Source of the DNA: Ampelocalamus luodianensis
Taxonomy: Eukaryota > Streptophyta > Magnoliopsida > Poales > Poaceae
Direction of reading: 5' to 3'
Assembly: GCA_036346255.1 (NCBI GenBank)
Contig: CM070638.1
Span: 37,820,394 to 37,884,393, forward strand
Length of the DNA stretch: 64,000 nt
The translations under genes and the position numbers were made by a program. This document shows positions 10,832 through 23,906 of this stretch, piece by piece; the stretch's first letter is position 1; each line of letters opens with the position of its first letter. A model generated the notes under the pieces. It had not been told where the DNA came from and did no database searches. It was given only the letters and a program-made list of their open reading frames with translations.

Positions 10832-11665
10832 CCAGAGTAGGCTGCGGTAGTGGCGACAGTGGCATTGTTGAGAACGTACCCAGAGATGATGAGCGTGGCC
10901 CTGTGCCCCAGCATTGGCACTAGCGGTGCGAACACTGCACATCACATCACAGCACAACACCACAACACAACACCAGATCAGATCAAGCAAACACACCTGA
11001 ACAATGATGATTTCACACACGAAGCAATGGCTAATTCAATGGGAATACCAAAAAAGGGGTACCTCATCACGCAACGACTTCATGTTTGGCACGACTGCAT
11101 CATATGGGTCTTTTCTTCTGGACAACAGCATCATATGCTTGTAGCAAAGCCTAAAAATAGAAATAACCAGCATTAAGTGCTCCATTTGACCTAGCTAAAC
11201 TAGAGAGAGCTAGCATTATCATTGCAATGGTATTAGCACCAGAAAACAGGTAGAATAGCCCTCCAAGTGAAAATAGCACATAAAGAGTTTCTGAATATCT
11301 GCCAAAAAATTATGTTGCTGTTAATAGATCGAAGCACATGATTTTTTTCTAGTTTTGGTGCAAAGGGAAATAAAATTACAGTGATGAGTAGAACACAGAA
11401 GCAAGATTGAAGTAAAAAAGAAAACATGTATGGTATGCTGCTCTTGAGTCCTTCAAGATCAGAATAGACAATCTACAGCAACAAGAATTGATAGTCATTT
11501 TAGTAATATAAGAAATGCTAGGTAGGAGTGGATCTAAATTTTGAGCTTTATGAAAATGAAAAAAAAACATCAGTGGTAGTGCAAAAAAGCAATGATGATT
11601 TCACACACGAAGCAATGACTAATTTGATGGGAATGCCAAAAAAACGAGTACCTCATTGGGCAGCG
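10830..11665 (-). pseudogene. Unidentified gene fragment with duplicated exon/intron junction
   Basis: Seen on the minus strand: a frame from about 11150 to 11065 reads KDPYDAVVPNMKSLRDE and is followed by GAG|GTACCC, a good donor. About 130 bp on, after a TGCAG acceptor near 10939, a second frame reads FAPLVPMLG then LIISGYVLNN. The junction plus the first part of the intron (10983-11062) is repeated at 11586-11662, where the exon end reads VKSLPNE before GTACTC. Codon-like sequence and splice signals suggest an exon pair from a host gene, partly duplicated and probably non-functional. I do not recognise the family. Confidence 0.3.
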
Positions 11666-11679
11666 ATTTCACATCAAAT

Positions 11680-14483
11680 TTGGATTTCTATTTATTTATT
11701 TTGGTCCTTTTTCTTTCTTTCTCCTTCCTTCCTTTTTCTTTCTTTCTCCTGCCTCTTTTCTTTCTATCTCTCGCTCGCCTCAAAGCCAGCCGATGCGCCC
11801 CGACTCCGACCATGCCACCGCCTAGCTCCTAACTATGCTAGCCTCGCCTCCGGCTCCCGACCGCGCCACCCTAAGCCTCTCTCGAGACGTTGCCCAATCC
11901 GCATCGCGCCTGTGTTGACGCCATGCGCGCCGCACCTCCCGAGCCGACAGTGCCTTTTCTACACGCCACCACCCACGTCGTACCATCATCAATGCTCACC
12001 TTCAAAGCCTAAGCATTGAATTTTCCCTACCATTTTACCATTGTTTGCGTGAACTCAAGTCTCAACCAAATCGTCGCTCAATTTTCGCTCGCTCCTCGCC
12101 GCTTCACTCCCGTCTTCGCCTACAAAGTGAGCACCTCGTGCCCTTGCTCCTCTTTGTTTTTCCTCAAGCCTCGTTGTCTATCTTGACTCCATTTGCCGAA
12201 CGCACGATGCCATCTTCTTCTTCCTCAAGCCCACCATGATGCCTACGCATCGATCTCCTTCTCCAATGAACTTCCCACTGAGCAGACCACGTCACGTCGT
12301 GTTCCTGGTCATCTTCTACCCATCTCCACCTCAATTTGGTATCTCCATTGCTGGAACAAGCCATTTCCACCACCATCTCCATCCCCACCGCTGCCACACA
12401 GCTTTGGCCACCCTTGAGACAACTCGTCCCACTAGGCCGCTTCCCTTGCCTTGCCGAGTTGGTGCTCACGCCGCAGATCGCTGCGCACCCGGCGCTTTGC
12501 CATCGCTGCTCACCGCATCGCCACCACCCGCAGGACCACCACCTGCCGTCGCTCCATTTTGGCCGTCACCAATCGCCTCCGTGCTGCCGTCTGATGGCGT
12601 TGCCACCGTCTAGAATCGCATGCGCCTTCCTCTCGCTTCTCCTCTGCTTTCTTCTTTCTTTTCTGACTCACTTGCAAGTGGGGCCCATTTGTTAGCTAAT
12701 GCTTTTAATCTTTTATTTCTGAAATAGAATATTCTCGGAATATTCCTCCTTCCCAATTTTCTAGGAATTTCCTTTTTAACTTAACTTAGGTGTTCGTTCT
12801 CCTTCATTCGAACTCCGATTCTATTGATTCTTATTCCTAAATCCATCTAAATTCTTAATCTTTCTTTCTGTACCTATTGGATAATTTTTAGATTTTTGGA
12901 TTTATTATAATTTATTTGTTTTGTTTTGTGCGTATAGACTTCGTTGTTTCCAAGGCTTCTTGACCAATCCGTAGAGCAACTCGATCTTCGATGAAGGTAA
13001 TTTGTAGACCTTTATCATGTTATACCCATTATTGTAAAATTGTATTGTTTTATATCAATATGCATAAAATTTTTATATCAATTGTTTTCGGGAGTAGCTA
13101 ATTACCTAATTGACTTTATGCCACCTTGAATATTGTGAATGACATGTATCCTTGGACACCATAGGAAGGGTTGATATTAGTTGGACATAATTGTAATACC
13201 AACATGGGTGGCATAGTATGCTTAGTCATGCTTAGTTGTACGATGGGTTTCTTTACACAATGTTAATCATGATAACTTGACTTAATGATATATAGAATTG
13301 TGGTGTGAGGCCACTATTATAAAAATTGTTGTGGCATGGTAGGGGGTGCCATTGGGCCTGGTTGAACAAAAATTATTTTATACTCAGGCGAATGATCGTA
13401 CAGTAAAGGGGGTGCGAGTAGCATATTTTGGATGAGGTGGTTTCGCTTGAGTAATCACTAAGGACTTAATCTTGTACACCATTGATATGGGCCTTATCGT
13501 ATAACCACATGTCTAGTATAGGATGGACCTAGCTAATTAATTAGTAATATCTTAATTTTAGTTCTATTTTTGGGAAGTGTGAACTTTGGAATGGACATTC
13601 ACAATGGCGCAAGAGGGGGCCCCGATTGTGGTGGATGGAACCCTTCAGTGGTGAAACCTTAGCGAGTAGAACTGGGTTAAGTCAAAGCTTTATAAAAACC
13701 TTGTGATAATCACTTAGTCGCATGCCTACGGAAGCGTGTCTTGACCGATATTATAAGTTGATTATCTCTTTTTGGTAAAGCTGTACCACCTCTACAGAGT
13801 GTTAAAACTGTTCGAACAGTCGTGTCCCTAGTTATGGACAATGCTTGGGGATTTCACATGAGGTATAGAGATTTCATAAAACTTTGGATGGTGGAATGGT
13901 TGGGAAGTGAACGAGTAGTTCACTAGTTGTTTTAAAGCACTTGTTTACTTATGTATTTAATCTTTTCAATTATGCTTTTCAATCTATTTACTATATTTAC
14001 TATCAATATCGCTTTACAAAAATAACCATATAGCTATTCCTTGCTTAAGCCTTGCATGAATATTATTTGCATACTATTCTCTACGACTTGCTAAGTACTT
14101 TATGTACTCACGGCTTTATGCCTTGTTGATTAGTCATCGAGGATGACCTAGGAACCCGAGTTCTACGAGGAGGATACTTGAAGACTATGCGAACTAGAAC
14201 GCGCTCCCTACTCGATTGCCTGTGGACATGTCAAATGGCTACCACAAGTTATCTTATTTTCTGTTGTAAGAGTTATGTTTGCCTTTTAAGCCCTGCTTGG
14301 CAAACTATGTAAACTTTGACCATAAGATCTGCTGCTTCAATTTAATAATAATTTGCTTATTTCTTAGCTATTTCGTTATATGGATATGATTTTTCATCAA
14401 TTTGTCACTATATGAGCTAGCTACTGATCTTGAAACTAGTTCATAATACACAGAGGGTCTAGATTTGCATGTTCGGGTCTCGA
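11680..14483 (+). mobile_element. LTR 'B' (5' LTR of a decayed plus-strand Ty3/gypsy element; left end approximate)
   Basis: The sequence is followed at 14490 by TGGTATTAGAGC, a primer-binding site, and then by a gag, so it is a 5' LTR on the plus strand. Its part around 13790-13860 matches, in opposite orientation, the conserved block seen in LTRs A, D and H (the 'gttcgaacag ... tatggac' region). The CT-rich and GC-rich first kilobase (11700-12650) gives long overlapping open frames of Ser/Pro/His-rich composition that are not genes. No TG...CA end could be fixed on the left; it may be truncated near 11680. Confidence 0.5.
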
Positions 14484-14489
14484 CTGAGA

Positions 14490-14501
14490 TGGTATTAGAG
14501 C
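14490..14501 (+). other. Primer-binding site of element B
   Basis: TGGTATTAGAGC differs by one base from the initiator-Met tRNA complement TGGTATCAGAGC used by most plant LTR retrotransposons. It lies just downstream of LTR B and about 0.5 kb upstream of the gag start. Confidence 0.7.
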
Positions 14502-15025
14502 TATATCGACTGTAGAACACAACCATAGTTAGCATAGTCATTTTAGTAAAAAAATTCAAAATGTATTTTATAAATCAAACCAACCAATTAACATGGATAA
14601 TTAATCTTTTCTCATGTTTTTCTATTCTTTTCTCATCATATTATTCTTTTCTCATATCATTCTTAGGTTCTTATCTTTTGTCTTATCTAAAACTGTATCT
14701 TCGAAGTTTAAATTGACTTTTCTCACCTCAATAATCTCTAGAGGATCGAGTCTTCGGTGATCAAAGCGATAGATGGCCTGGAAGTTTCAAGATCTGTCGT
14801 TTGTGTCTATGTTGACCACATATATAAGTTAGATTAGTTAGCATTGTCTGTTAATGTGTTTTAGGATTTTTTTTCTGTTGCTTGTGTTTATTGCTTCTTT
14901 TGTAGTCTTTTTGGCTATGCCCTCTTTTGTTTGCTGTCTCTGGGTAGCTTGCTCCCCTGGAAGACTATACCACTTATCTTTTGCTTTTTCCCTCTCATCT
15001 TTTTAACCGTCGATCCGCTCTGCAG

Positions 15026-16175
15026 ATGGTTCAGACCAGCAACACCGCAAGTCAAGGTGGACAAGTGGATCCCAATGCCAGTGCTAATCCCAATTCACTA
15101 CCCCCACCAGCCACGATAGCAGACCAGGGCTTAGGTCAGTTTATGGCAGCTCAGACCCAATTAATGAATGCCATGATGCAGAATATGAATCAAGTGATGA
15201 ATCAACAGAACCAAACTGCTGCTCTAGTCACTATGTTGAACCAGAACAACCAAGTAGCTGTCATGCCACCGCCACCACCAGCTCTTCCATAGTCAAAGCT
15301 GGCGGAGTTCATGAGTACACGTCCACCTACCTTTTCCAACTCATCCGAACCCTTGACGCGCAAATGACTAGTCGCGCTTCATAGAGAAGAAGCTTGCCAT
15401 TGCTCGGTGTGATGACCGTGAGAAGGTCCTGTATGCCTCGCATCAGCTTGAGGGCACTAAAGCATAATGGTGGGAGAATTATCAAAATCACCAAGCTATC
15501 AATTGGGCTGAGTTTTTAGCAGCATTCTGCCACTCTCATATTCTAGATGGAAAGGTGGAGATGAAGATGAACAAGTTCCATGAGCTGCAGTATGGAAACA
15601 TGTTGGTGAGTGAGTACCTCAACAAATTCACTCAACTCTCCCGCTATGCTCAAGAGGACGTTGCCATGGATGATGCACGTCAAAAGCATTTCAAGCGTGG
15701 ACTTAACCCCAGCTTGAAGGTGCAAGTCGTTGGCAACGACTATATGGATTTTCAGTATTTGGTGGACAAGGCCATGCCCATATAGGAGTCTCGTTGTGAG
15801 CTTGAGGAATCCCGCAAGAAGAAGATGATGTATCATGGTGCTCACCAAAATCATCCCCAGAGAGCCAAAATGAATGTGCAGCATCTTGTGCGCTTCACTC
15901 CACCTACTGCATTTAGGACCCCTACGCTGGCCATCGCCTAGTTGCTTCAGGATTCCGCAACTTTAGCAACAACAACAACAACCAGCCGCCAAGAAATAAC
16001 AATCCTTCCACATGAGTTACCTGTTTCAACTGCCATGAGACGGGTCACTATGGCAATAATTATCTGTGGAAGCAAGCTCCTACGCCTATTAGATTCAATT
16101 TGGGAGCTACTCCGACCCGAATCCCCATGCCATGAGTAGAACGTGGAGCATCTCAGACCCCAAATGCAGCTGCTA
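15026..16175 (+). pseudogene. Broken Ty3/gypsy gag of element B
   Basis: The frame starts MVQTSNTASQGG at 15026 and is Gln/Asn/Met-rich up to a stop at 15290. The next codons continue as SKLAEFMSTRPPTFSNSSEP, so the stop is probably a decayed Gln codon. A second open block (15555-15782) reads KFHELQYGNMLVSEYLNKFT, the retrotransposon-gag core, followed by a further stop. A zinc knuckle CFNCHETGHYGN lies at about 16021-16060, but its fourth ligand Cys is replaced by Tyr. The gag is cut off at 16175 by LTR C. It would have formed the virus-like particle core; in this state it cannot be translated intact. Confidence 0.85.
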
Positions 16176-17455
16176 TGTAACATCCTAAATTTCCTGAGTT
16201 TTTAAAAAAATTTAAAAATAAAAATAACCATTTGATTTTATTAAGTTGCTGAAGCTTAACTTGAAATTTAGAAAGAAAAAAAATTTAATTTGAATTAATC
16301 AAACTTTAATTAATTTTAAAACTAGTTTATTAGAGTTTTCTCATTTTTTATTGGATTTAAATGTCAAAATTATTATTTTAAGTCATTTTTGGATTTTTTT
16401 GGATTTTATAAATGCTTTTCCTAATTTTCTGAAATTTAAAAGATTTTGTTTACAAAATTAAAAGCTAAATTTAAGTTGTAAGTATTTTTATTAAGTTCTA
16501 AATAATTTGAGGAATTTTTGTGTATTTTCTTGGAATTTTTGGACTATATTAACTATTTTCTAAAAGGCCTTAGCATTTATTTCCTTTTCTGTAATTCAAA
16601 AATGGTTTTAAATCCTTTCAAAGATTGGGCGAATCTTCCTCGGCCCACTCCCTTTCTCTCTCGTGTAGCCCGCTCACTGTGTAGCCATTCGGATGGTCCG
16701 AACGCTCATCTTTCTCGTTGACTTGTGGGCCCCTATCACGCCCTTTCTTCCCCATTTGTTTCTTCCCATGCGTAGCGCTGAGCCCGCCATTGACGTGACA
16801 TGCAGCTCCATCACATCACCGATTTCCTCCTTCCTCGCAAAAATCGCACGCCTTGAATGCCCGATTTCCCACGACTCGCTCCATTTGTCAACGCCCGCCC
16901 TTCCACGTGGATTCTCTAGAGCACGCAAGAGCCGCGCATGCCCGCCGCCGCTCCGCGCTCGTTCTCTCCCCTCCGATCCTCCTTGAGCTCTATAAATGAG
17001 GGCGCAGGATGCCCCGCGATCCCCTCTCTCTTTTCCCTCGCATCCCCCTCTCCATCTCGCCCTAGCTCGGTCGTATTTCAAGAAATTTCGCCGACGACTG
17101 TGGAGCGCTTCGCCGCCTCTAGTGCCCTTGTCGAAGCTCCTCCACCACTTCTGTCACCACCTTTGGCATCGTGAGATCGTCACCTTCCCCGTGCTCATCT
17201 CCCCGTCCCCAGAGCCCCACCAGAGTGCCACTGTCGGTTTCAACCGTCGCCGCTCTCTTCCCATTGCCTAGCTCCTCGAGCTCGCACGGGCGAGTGAGCA
17301 ACAAGCTCCTCAGAACTCCCTCTAGCCGACGGTACCCTCGCCGCCAGTCAACTCCCCGCCAATCGCTGGCGACCATCGGGCCGTGAGCGTCGCCGCCTCG
17401 GGTGCCAACGTGGCAGCCCCACGTGGAGCCTAGTCAGCGCCATGTTAGCACCGTC
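16176..17455 (+). mobile_element. LTR 'C', partial, inserted into the gag of element B
   Basis: TGTAACATCCTAAATTTCC begins exactly where the B gag breaks off, a typical Ty3/gypsy LTR start. The AT-rich first 450 bp is followed by a GC-rich leader with a TATA box. The element is interrupted at 17456 by the TGTAAGGACTC end of LTR D. Its continuation on the far side was not found in this window. The open frames at 16674-17386 on both strands are shadows in GC-rich LTR DNA. Confidence 0.55.
16991..16998 (+). promoter_or_regulatory. Probable LTR C TATA box
   Basis: TATAAATG sits in GC-rich surroundings about 815 bp inside LTR C. It is followed by a CT-rich tract, the usual layout of a plant LTR core promoter. 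Confidence 0.45.
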
Positions 17456-18420
17456 TGTAAGGACTCGGGATGAGCACCTCAAAACCTCTGTGTATTTCTG
17501 AACTAGTCCCATGATCAGTGACTAGCTCACATAGTAAACAGATATGGTACCACAACCATAATCGCAAAACTTTATTTATAAACAACAGAGTTGATTACAA
17601 GAAAAGCTCACGAGCCAACAATACAGAACACAACGAAAGTCAAAGATCAAGTAGTAGCGCCTAGCTAATCTGCCATAAGCAATCGACTAGGGTAGCGGCC
17701 TAGTCGTCAAGGTCTTCAGCAGATGCAAGGTCTTTATTTTCTGAACAACATTTTATTAAGTAAGAGTGAGTACAAACAACTATGCCCCGCAAGTTACACC
17801 CAGTAATAGAATTATAATGCATGTAGGGATATAACAAAGGAAGGCTTATAGAGTTGATTTTTGCATAAAGTAATGTTTCTTTCCAAATACTTGTACTAAG
17901 TTCCAAAGCAGATATTCTATAACTAAAATTCATTTTCTAAAACTCAAGTTTTATAGTCAGGTAACATTCATCAACGAGTGGTGAAGGATATCCTCCTATC
18001 ACAAGGCTGCCCGCCTGATTCCCATTTGGATAGAGATCCAAAACCATTTAATCAAGTCTTTTGAAAACAAAATCAAAATCTAACTTGGAGTGGCTTTGCC
18101 AGCATGTCCATGACCGTGGACATGGCTATTCGAATAGTTTTACACTCTGCAGAGGTTGTACAGCTTTACCCACATAACACGACCTCTCTAGTTTGTTTGG
18201 CATCAGTCGATACCACTGCTCACTACCTTAGGTGAGCAGTTTAGAGCTCGTGACAAGGCCTTTACAAAGCGTCATTCCACCGCAGTCCCCCTCGCTAAGG
18301 TTTCACCCCCTGTGGATAGAAACCCGCAAGGTTCAGGCCCCCTCTTGCGCCAGGTGAGAATACATAAAAGTAGGTCGTACAGACATCCACACAACCGGAT
18401 GGAATGACCACAATGAAACA
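17456..18420 (-). mobile_element. LTR 'D', first fragment (minus orientation)
   Basis: The left edge TGTAAGGACTCGGG abuts LTR C. The interior block with GGCTATTCGAATAGTTTTAC (18124-18143) and the Ca-rich 'caagtaagagtgagtac' area are shared with LTR A (near 3280-3700) and fragment H (50650-51030). It is interrupted after AAACA (18416-18420) by the 5.2-kb solo LTR and resumes at 23661. Confidence 0.65.
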
Positions 18421-21400
18421 TGTGAGGCCCCGGTTTATTAAGTTTGTAATACTTAGCCTTCCATTGGCCCTAGCATCACAAACAAAATAACCTGTGTCTC
18501 GATGGACATGTGCTTCCCAGAAAATGCAGCACACATACATCAACAAAAGCATGCATCATTTCCATACATCATATTATCATAAGTCTAGCAAAAGACATAC
18601 ATAATACCAAGTTATTACAGAACAAGCCAACCGGCCAAAAGACATAAATGGTAAGAGCAAAAGACAACGGAAGTGAAAGTGCCATAAGATGGCCAAGACA
18701 AAAGCCAATTAGTGTGCCTTAAACCCACAAGGCAACCAACCGGTCCGCTAGCTAGTCGTCCCACACTCCACCACAGCATAATTCGCAAAAGTGAGGCCCT
18801 TGGGGTTCACCTTCTTCCTCTGCACACAACAAGCAATGCAGGTGAGTACAAATAGTGTACTCGCAAGACTTACGAGTAACAAGCCTATACATAGCTACAT
18901 GGAAGCTGATTTCAAAGGAGACATGGTCATATGGTTATTTGGACGCATAAAACAAGTTTCATTTGCAATATTGTAATAGATTGAAGGCAATTGATAAAAA
19001 AAATCTGTTTTTAATATTTGAAATAACAGCGAGTAATCATAAATAGCATAAACCACCTAGAGGTGACTTTCCCAAAAGCCACCATTAAAGATAGCATGAA
19101 TCACGATTCATACCACCCATCAAGTTTAAATTAAAATGTTGTAGTCTAACTCTTGAAAAGCTTACCCAAGCGTGTCTATGATCTAGGGCGAGGCTATTCG
19201 AATAGTTTTAAAACCTGCGGTGTACCAATGTACCCACACTTGGACATCGCCTTTAAGCCACATGATTTAGCACACTTCCAAAGGTATGCTGCGCATCACT
19301 GAGTCCTACGAGACATTTCCAATATTGCGTATCAACTACGAGTCGCTCGATGGATAGAAACCCATACGCTTACATTGTAAAGCCAGAAGACAACTACCCT
19401 TGGGGTAAAGCTTTTGGACAACTACAATGCTCCCAAAGACATAACCACCTCATTTTACCACAACACAACACACACACGCCTCCTGCGACCGTAGCCAATA
19501 CATGCCAAAGTACTAAGTCAAGAGAGGTCCTATTTCCCTCTAGTGTGGTTAGCACGCACCAAAATGCTCGGATAACAGGTATTCATAAGTAGTTCGGTCC
19601 TTAATTGACCCGGGCACCATTTCAGTCACACCCAAATTCACACCAACATACCATTGTGCCCAAGTCTAAATCATTTTATTTTCAGTTTTAGTTTACAATT
19701 AAACAGGGCAAAAAGCTGAAAACATAAGTATCAATAAGTTTGTGTGATCAAGATTATCGACAAGTCGATAACCGCCCATTTCTACCGATAGCTAAGCATG
19801 GCTAAGCAATGTCGACTCGTACTACTAAGTGACAAGGGTTCATCCAACGAACCCAAAGTCACAGCAATAACCTAGGCTTAGCTAGTAGAGGATAATCACA
19901 TTTGCCTACTGATAATGCATCTAATAGGCCAACTATCGACAATAGTTAAAACAACATAGCAATGCATACGTAGAATTTGCAAACAACATATTAGAATTTG
20001 AAAATAATAGGAACAATATGATCAAATGATGCTACATCTGCTTGCCTTGTTGGAGTGCAGGTTCGGGCTGCTGTGGCTCAGGATCAATATCAATAATATC
20101 CTAGGAACCTAACGCGAAAAGGCGATCAAACCAATAAGAATGAAGAACTCCAAATAAAACTCCACAACAAAAGATACCCAAATACAACGAAATTTACACA
20201 AAGAGCAAGGATATGATTTTATACAATTTTAGAAACAAAATCACTTCATTTGGATTTAGTATGAAAAAGTTATAGCTACAACAAATTCTCTCACCAGTTA
20301 ATTCAATTTAATTAATTACTGGTACTGTTCATGGCAAAAATTTCTAGAATGAAATAGAGTCTAAAATTTTTATGGTATGTGGTTTATGCCATCCTAAACA
20401 CAACAAAGTTGAGTTTACTAAATTTGAAGTTATAATGATTTGCTTATGATTTTTCTAAGTTGTAAACCTAGCACAAGCCACAATCTGAAAGGAAAACATG
20501 AGCACAACCTATTTCATATTAAAGTATGCTATCAGAGGAATTTAACAACATTAAGTTTGCATAATTTGGAGTTACAGAGAATTACTTGTGCCTTTTTCAA
20601 TATTATCAGAATTTTTAAATGCTACAAATAAGATTAAACCTATTCACATATTTTTCTAGGGGTAACCTAGGCCTACAACCATTTTTATATTAAAGTTTAG
20701 TAAATAAAAAAATTAACAAAGTTGAAATTACCCAATTTGGAGATATACAGAAAAAGATATGCATTTTCTAAGTTTCAATTTAATTTCTGGAATATCTAAA
20801 ATGGCTGAAATCAAGTTTTTATTGATTACAGAATTTTCTAACACAGAAACATAGATAAAAGCATTTTTATATTAAACTTTAGTGAAATACAAATTTATTG
20901 AAGTTGGATTTATTTAAAAAGGATCTATTTTGAATTAGATATGAATTTCTAAAGTTTTTATACAATTTTCAGTTGGCAAACAAATACTTACTGGAATATA
21001 ACTAAACTTAACCAAAAAGGATTGACGTGGACGCTCATGGGCCGTAGATCTAGAATCCAACGGCGCGCGCGTGGGGTGCGCGAGATCGACCCGAACGGCC
21101 CAATCCATCTCGACCGTTGATCTGAGATCGGAAGGCTACGAGCGGGGGCTCTTCGGACCTCGCGAACGCAACACCGATCTCAGCCGCAGATCAGAGAATG
21201 GACGGCCCACGTGGGTGGGGAGTTCGGGTGACCCGAACGGCCCACTCGATCCTGGCCGCAGATCGCAAAATGGACGGCGGCTGTTGATCGAAGTTCAAAA
21301 TGAAGCGCTGACAGGTGGGGCCACATGTCAGTGACTGTGAGTCACAAAACTCGAGCCTTTACCCACGTGCACAGTGCACGGGGCCCACCTAGCAGTGACT

Positions 21401-23655
21401 TAAAGAGGATTTTTAGGACAGCTAATTAATTACAGAGACCAATGATTAGTGATGATTAGTAATTAATGTGTCCTAAAGATTTTCACAGAGATGGATTGGG
21501 GAACTGAGGGCCCACCTGTCAGTGAGACAAGATGGTGGCTTCGGACACATTTATTGCTAACAATGATTAGTAATAAATAAATCCAAAATTAGCCCTAATG
21601 ATTTCTGGTTTTCGGCTTTAAGCTTACGGGCCCACCTGGCAGTGGCACAGACGGTATTCCCAACAGCCATTAATGCCGACACTTTAACTAATCAATGATT
21701 AGACATTAATGATGTCCAAATCTCACTGATTAGCGCCAGCGGAGGGATTTCAGAGGGTTGGGCCCACATGTCAGTGAGACATTAGACCGGTTTAGGACAC
21801 AATTAATAATTCTAATGATTGAATATGATTAGGCATTAAATGTGTCCTAATAATCTGACGAAAACGGGAGGCTACGCCCGGCAAAATCCCGAGCAAGAAC
21901 AGCGGCTTGTCGCCGGCGACTCCGGCCGCGGCGGCGCCAACCAAATATCAAAATGGACTCGCAATAGCAATGCGGACCTAATGGTGATGACCTCGCCAGC
22001 GGTGGAGGTCTAGAACGCCGGCGAGCCGGAAAACACGGATAGAGGCACTTACGGCCAAAAGCGAAAACAGCAAAAAGCTCTGCTGCAGTCCAAGAAAGCG
22101 AGTGCCATCACTTCTAGGGGCTAATGAGGAACTACCTTAGCCAAGATGAGCTCCAAAAGTGGCCGGAGAAGACTTGGACACGATAGAGTTCACCGGAGTC
22201 GAGGAAGAAGATATGAAAACGACAACCTGAGCAAAATGAACACCGATGGGTGATCAAAATAGCTACATCGTGGTTTCCAGAAGCTCCACAAGTAAGTAAT
22301 TGCAAAAAGAACCACTTACCAGAGTTGGAGAAGAAAGGGGGTGAAATCGGCCGAAAATCTCCAAACTTAAAATTGAGTGATTCCTGTGAATACAACCCAA
22401 AATTAAGTTAGGGGAAATGTAAAGGAAGTTGAGGAGCTTAAAAGGGTACAAGAAAGATTGAAGATGAACCACTGGACACCAAGATCACCAATGGAGCTTC
22501 TCGGGTAAACAATGGTGCTTTAGGTGTTTTTGAGGTTTTGAGCTCCGAATTGAAAAAGGAGCTCAAGGTGGTGTAAAGGAACACCAGGGGGAACCAAGGG
22601 GCTATTTATAGAGGGAGAATTAGGGTTTTGAGCAAGAACACGAGTCCATGGTGGGCTCGGTTCAAGGCACGGTCATGGACCAAGAAATGATGGGAGCAAG
22701 TGAGGATTTGGACAGGAGAGACGAAAGCCTGGGGCACATTTAATGCCCCACAGAGAGACGTTGATGAGCAAGCCCGAATTGACAAGTCGAAACCGCTCTC
22801 TCTCTCTCCTTCTGCCATTGCTTGCATGCACCACACGGAGGACCAGAGGAGGAAGAAGAACAGAAGGAGACACCGTGACCGTCGGATCTGAGATGGACGG
22901 CCACGATTAAAAGGGACCGACTAAGGTTTTCCAACGCTCAAGACAAACAGGGCGGTCCGATCAAAAACGAATGGTTGAGATCAAATGGGACATTCGGGTG
23001 ACCCGATCAGCCCATTCAATACGGACGACCGGATCTTAATCCAACGGCTGATATCGATCGTGCGCTAGAAAGGGGGCCTGGTGCAGTTAGTGGGTTTGAC
23101 CGAGTCAAGTGGCTCGAGCCCGAGCCTGACTCGAACCCAATGAACAGTGAACTAGGTTTTAGGGTTTGAATTTAGAACAGAGACTTTTAAGGATTTATTT
23201 GAGGTAGCAAAATAACTCCAAAAATCTTAAATTTTTTACAGGAGCTTGCCAACCTAGATAACACCCTTAGGAAGAATTTTCAGAGGTTTTTATGCAGTGC
23301 ATTTCTCTCCAAAAATTCTGCAAGGTTCTGGTTTAAGGTTTGACTGAAAGTCAAACAGGTTTGACTGCCCTTTAAAAATATTCAAACAATTTCTAAAAAT
23401 TGTGAAATTTTTCAGAGGGGTCACATACCATCCCAGAAACTTAGGAAAAATATTTCCAGGAGGTGATCAAAATATTTGACAAGAAAGTCTTTGAAAGATC
23501 AAGATTTGGATCAAAAAGACTTGTGACTTTGTATTTCCATAAGTCTTGTACAGGAACTGTTCAGTACAAACAGGAAATACATGACGTAAGAAAAAGTTTT
23601 AATTTCTACTCATTTTCTTACATTTGAAACACAAGTCCAAAATTGGGATGTTACA
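18421..23655 (-). mobile_element. Solo LTR of the G family (5,235 bp), minus orientation
   Basis: On the minus strand it starts TGTAACATCCCAATTTTGG, the same start as both LTRs of element G (32164 and 42360), and ends GGGGCCTCACA, close to the G LTR end. The flanks are a perfect 5-bp duplication, AAACA (18416-18420 and 23656-23660). It has no internal region, so it arose by LTR-LTR recombination or incomplete insertion. Removing it rejoins LTR D seamlessly. Open frames inside (for example 19350-19592 and 21071-21334) are not genes. Confidence 0.9.
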
Positions 23656-23742
23656 AAACATTGCAAATTAGTTAGCCAGATCCCGCCTTTTCAGGACATG
23701 TGGTAGTACGATAGGGCGTAGCAAAAGAACGCTCAAAGACCG
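23656..23742 (-). mobile_element. LTR 'D', second fragment
   Basis: After the solo LTR, the sequence 'ttgcaaattagttagccag' continues the LTR D family pattern (compare 3983-4003 and 51294-51314). It runs to GACCG (23738-23742), the target duplication of element F. The third fragment resumes at 49432. Confidence 0.6.
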
Positions 23743-23906
23743 TGATGAGGACATCCCGACTGGGCCTATTACACGAGCACGAGCTAAAAAGATTAATTAA
23801 CAGGTGAACTCGGTCCTACTTAATTTTAATTTTAATTTTGATTGTAATGAATATATGTTACTACCTAATAGTCTCATATTATGTGTGTGCAGTTTTATAC
23901 ATATAG

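Noticed and set aside
11528..12695. Several long plus-strand frames rich in Ser, Pro, His and Leu
   Set aside because: They overlap one another in all frames in CT/GC-rich LTR DNA and show no domain; composition alone explains them.
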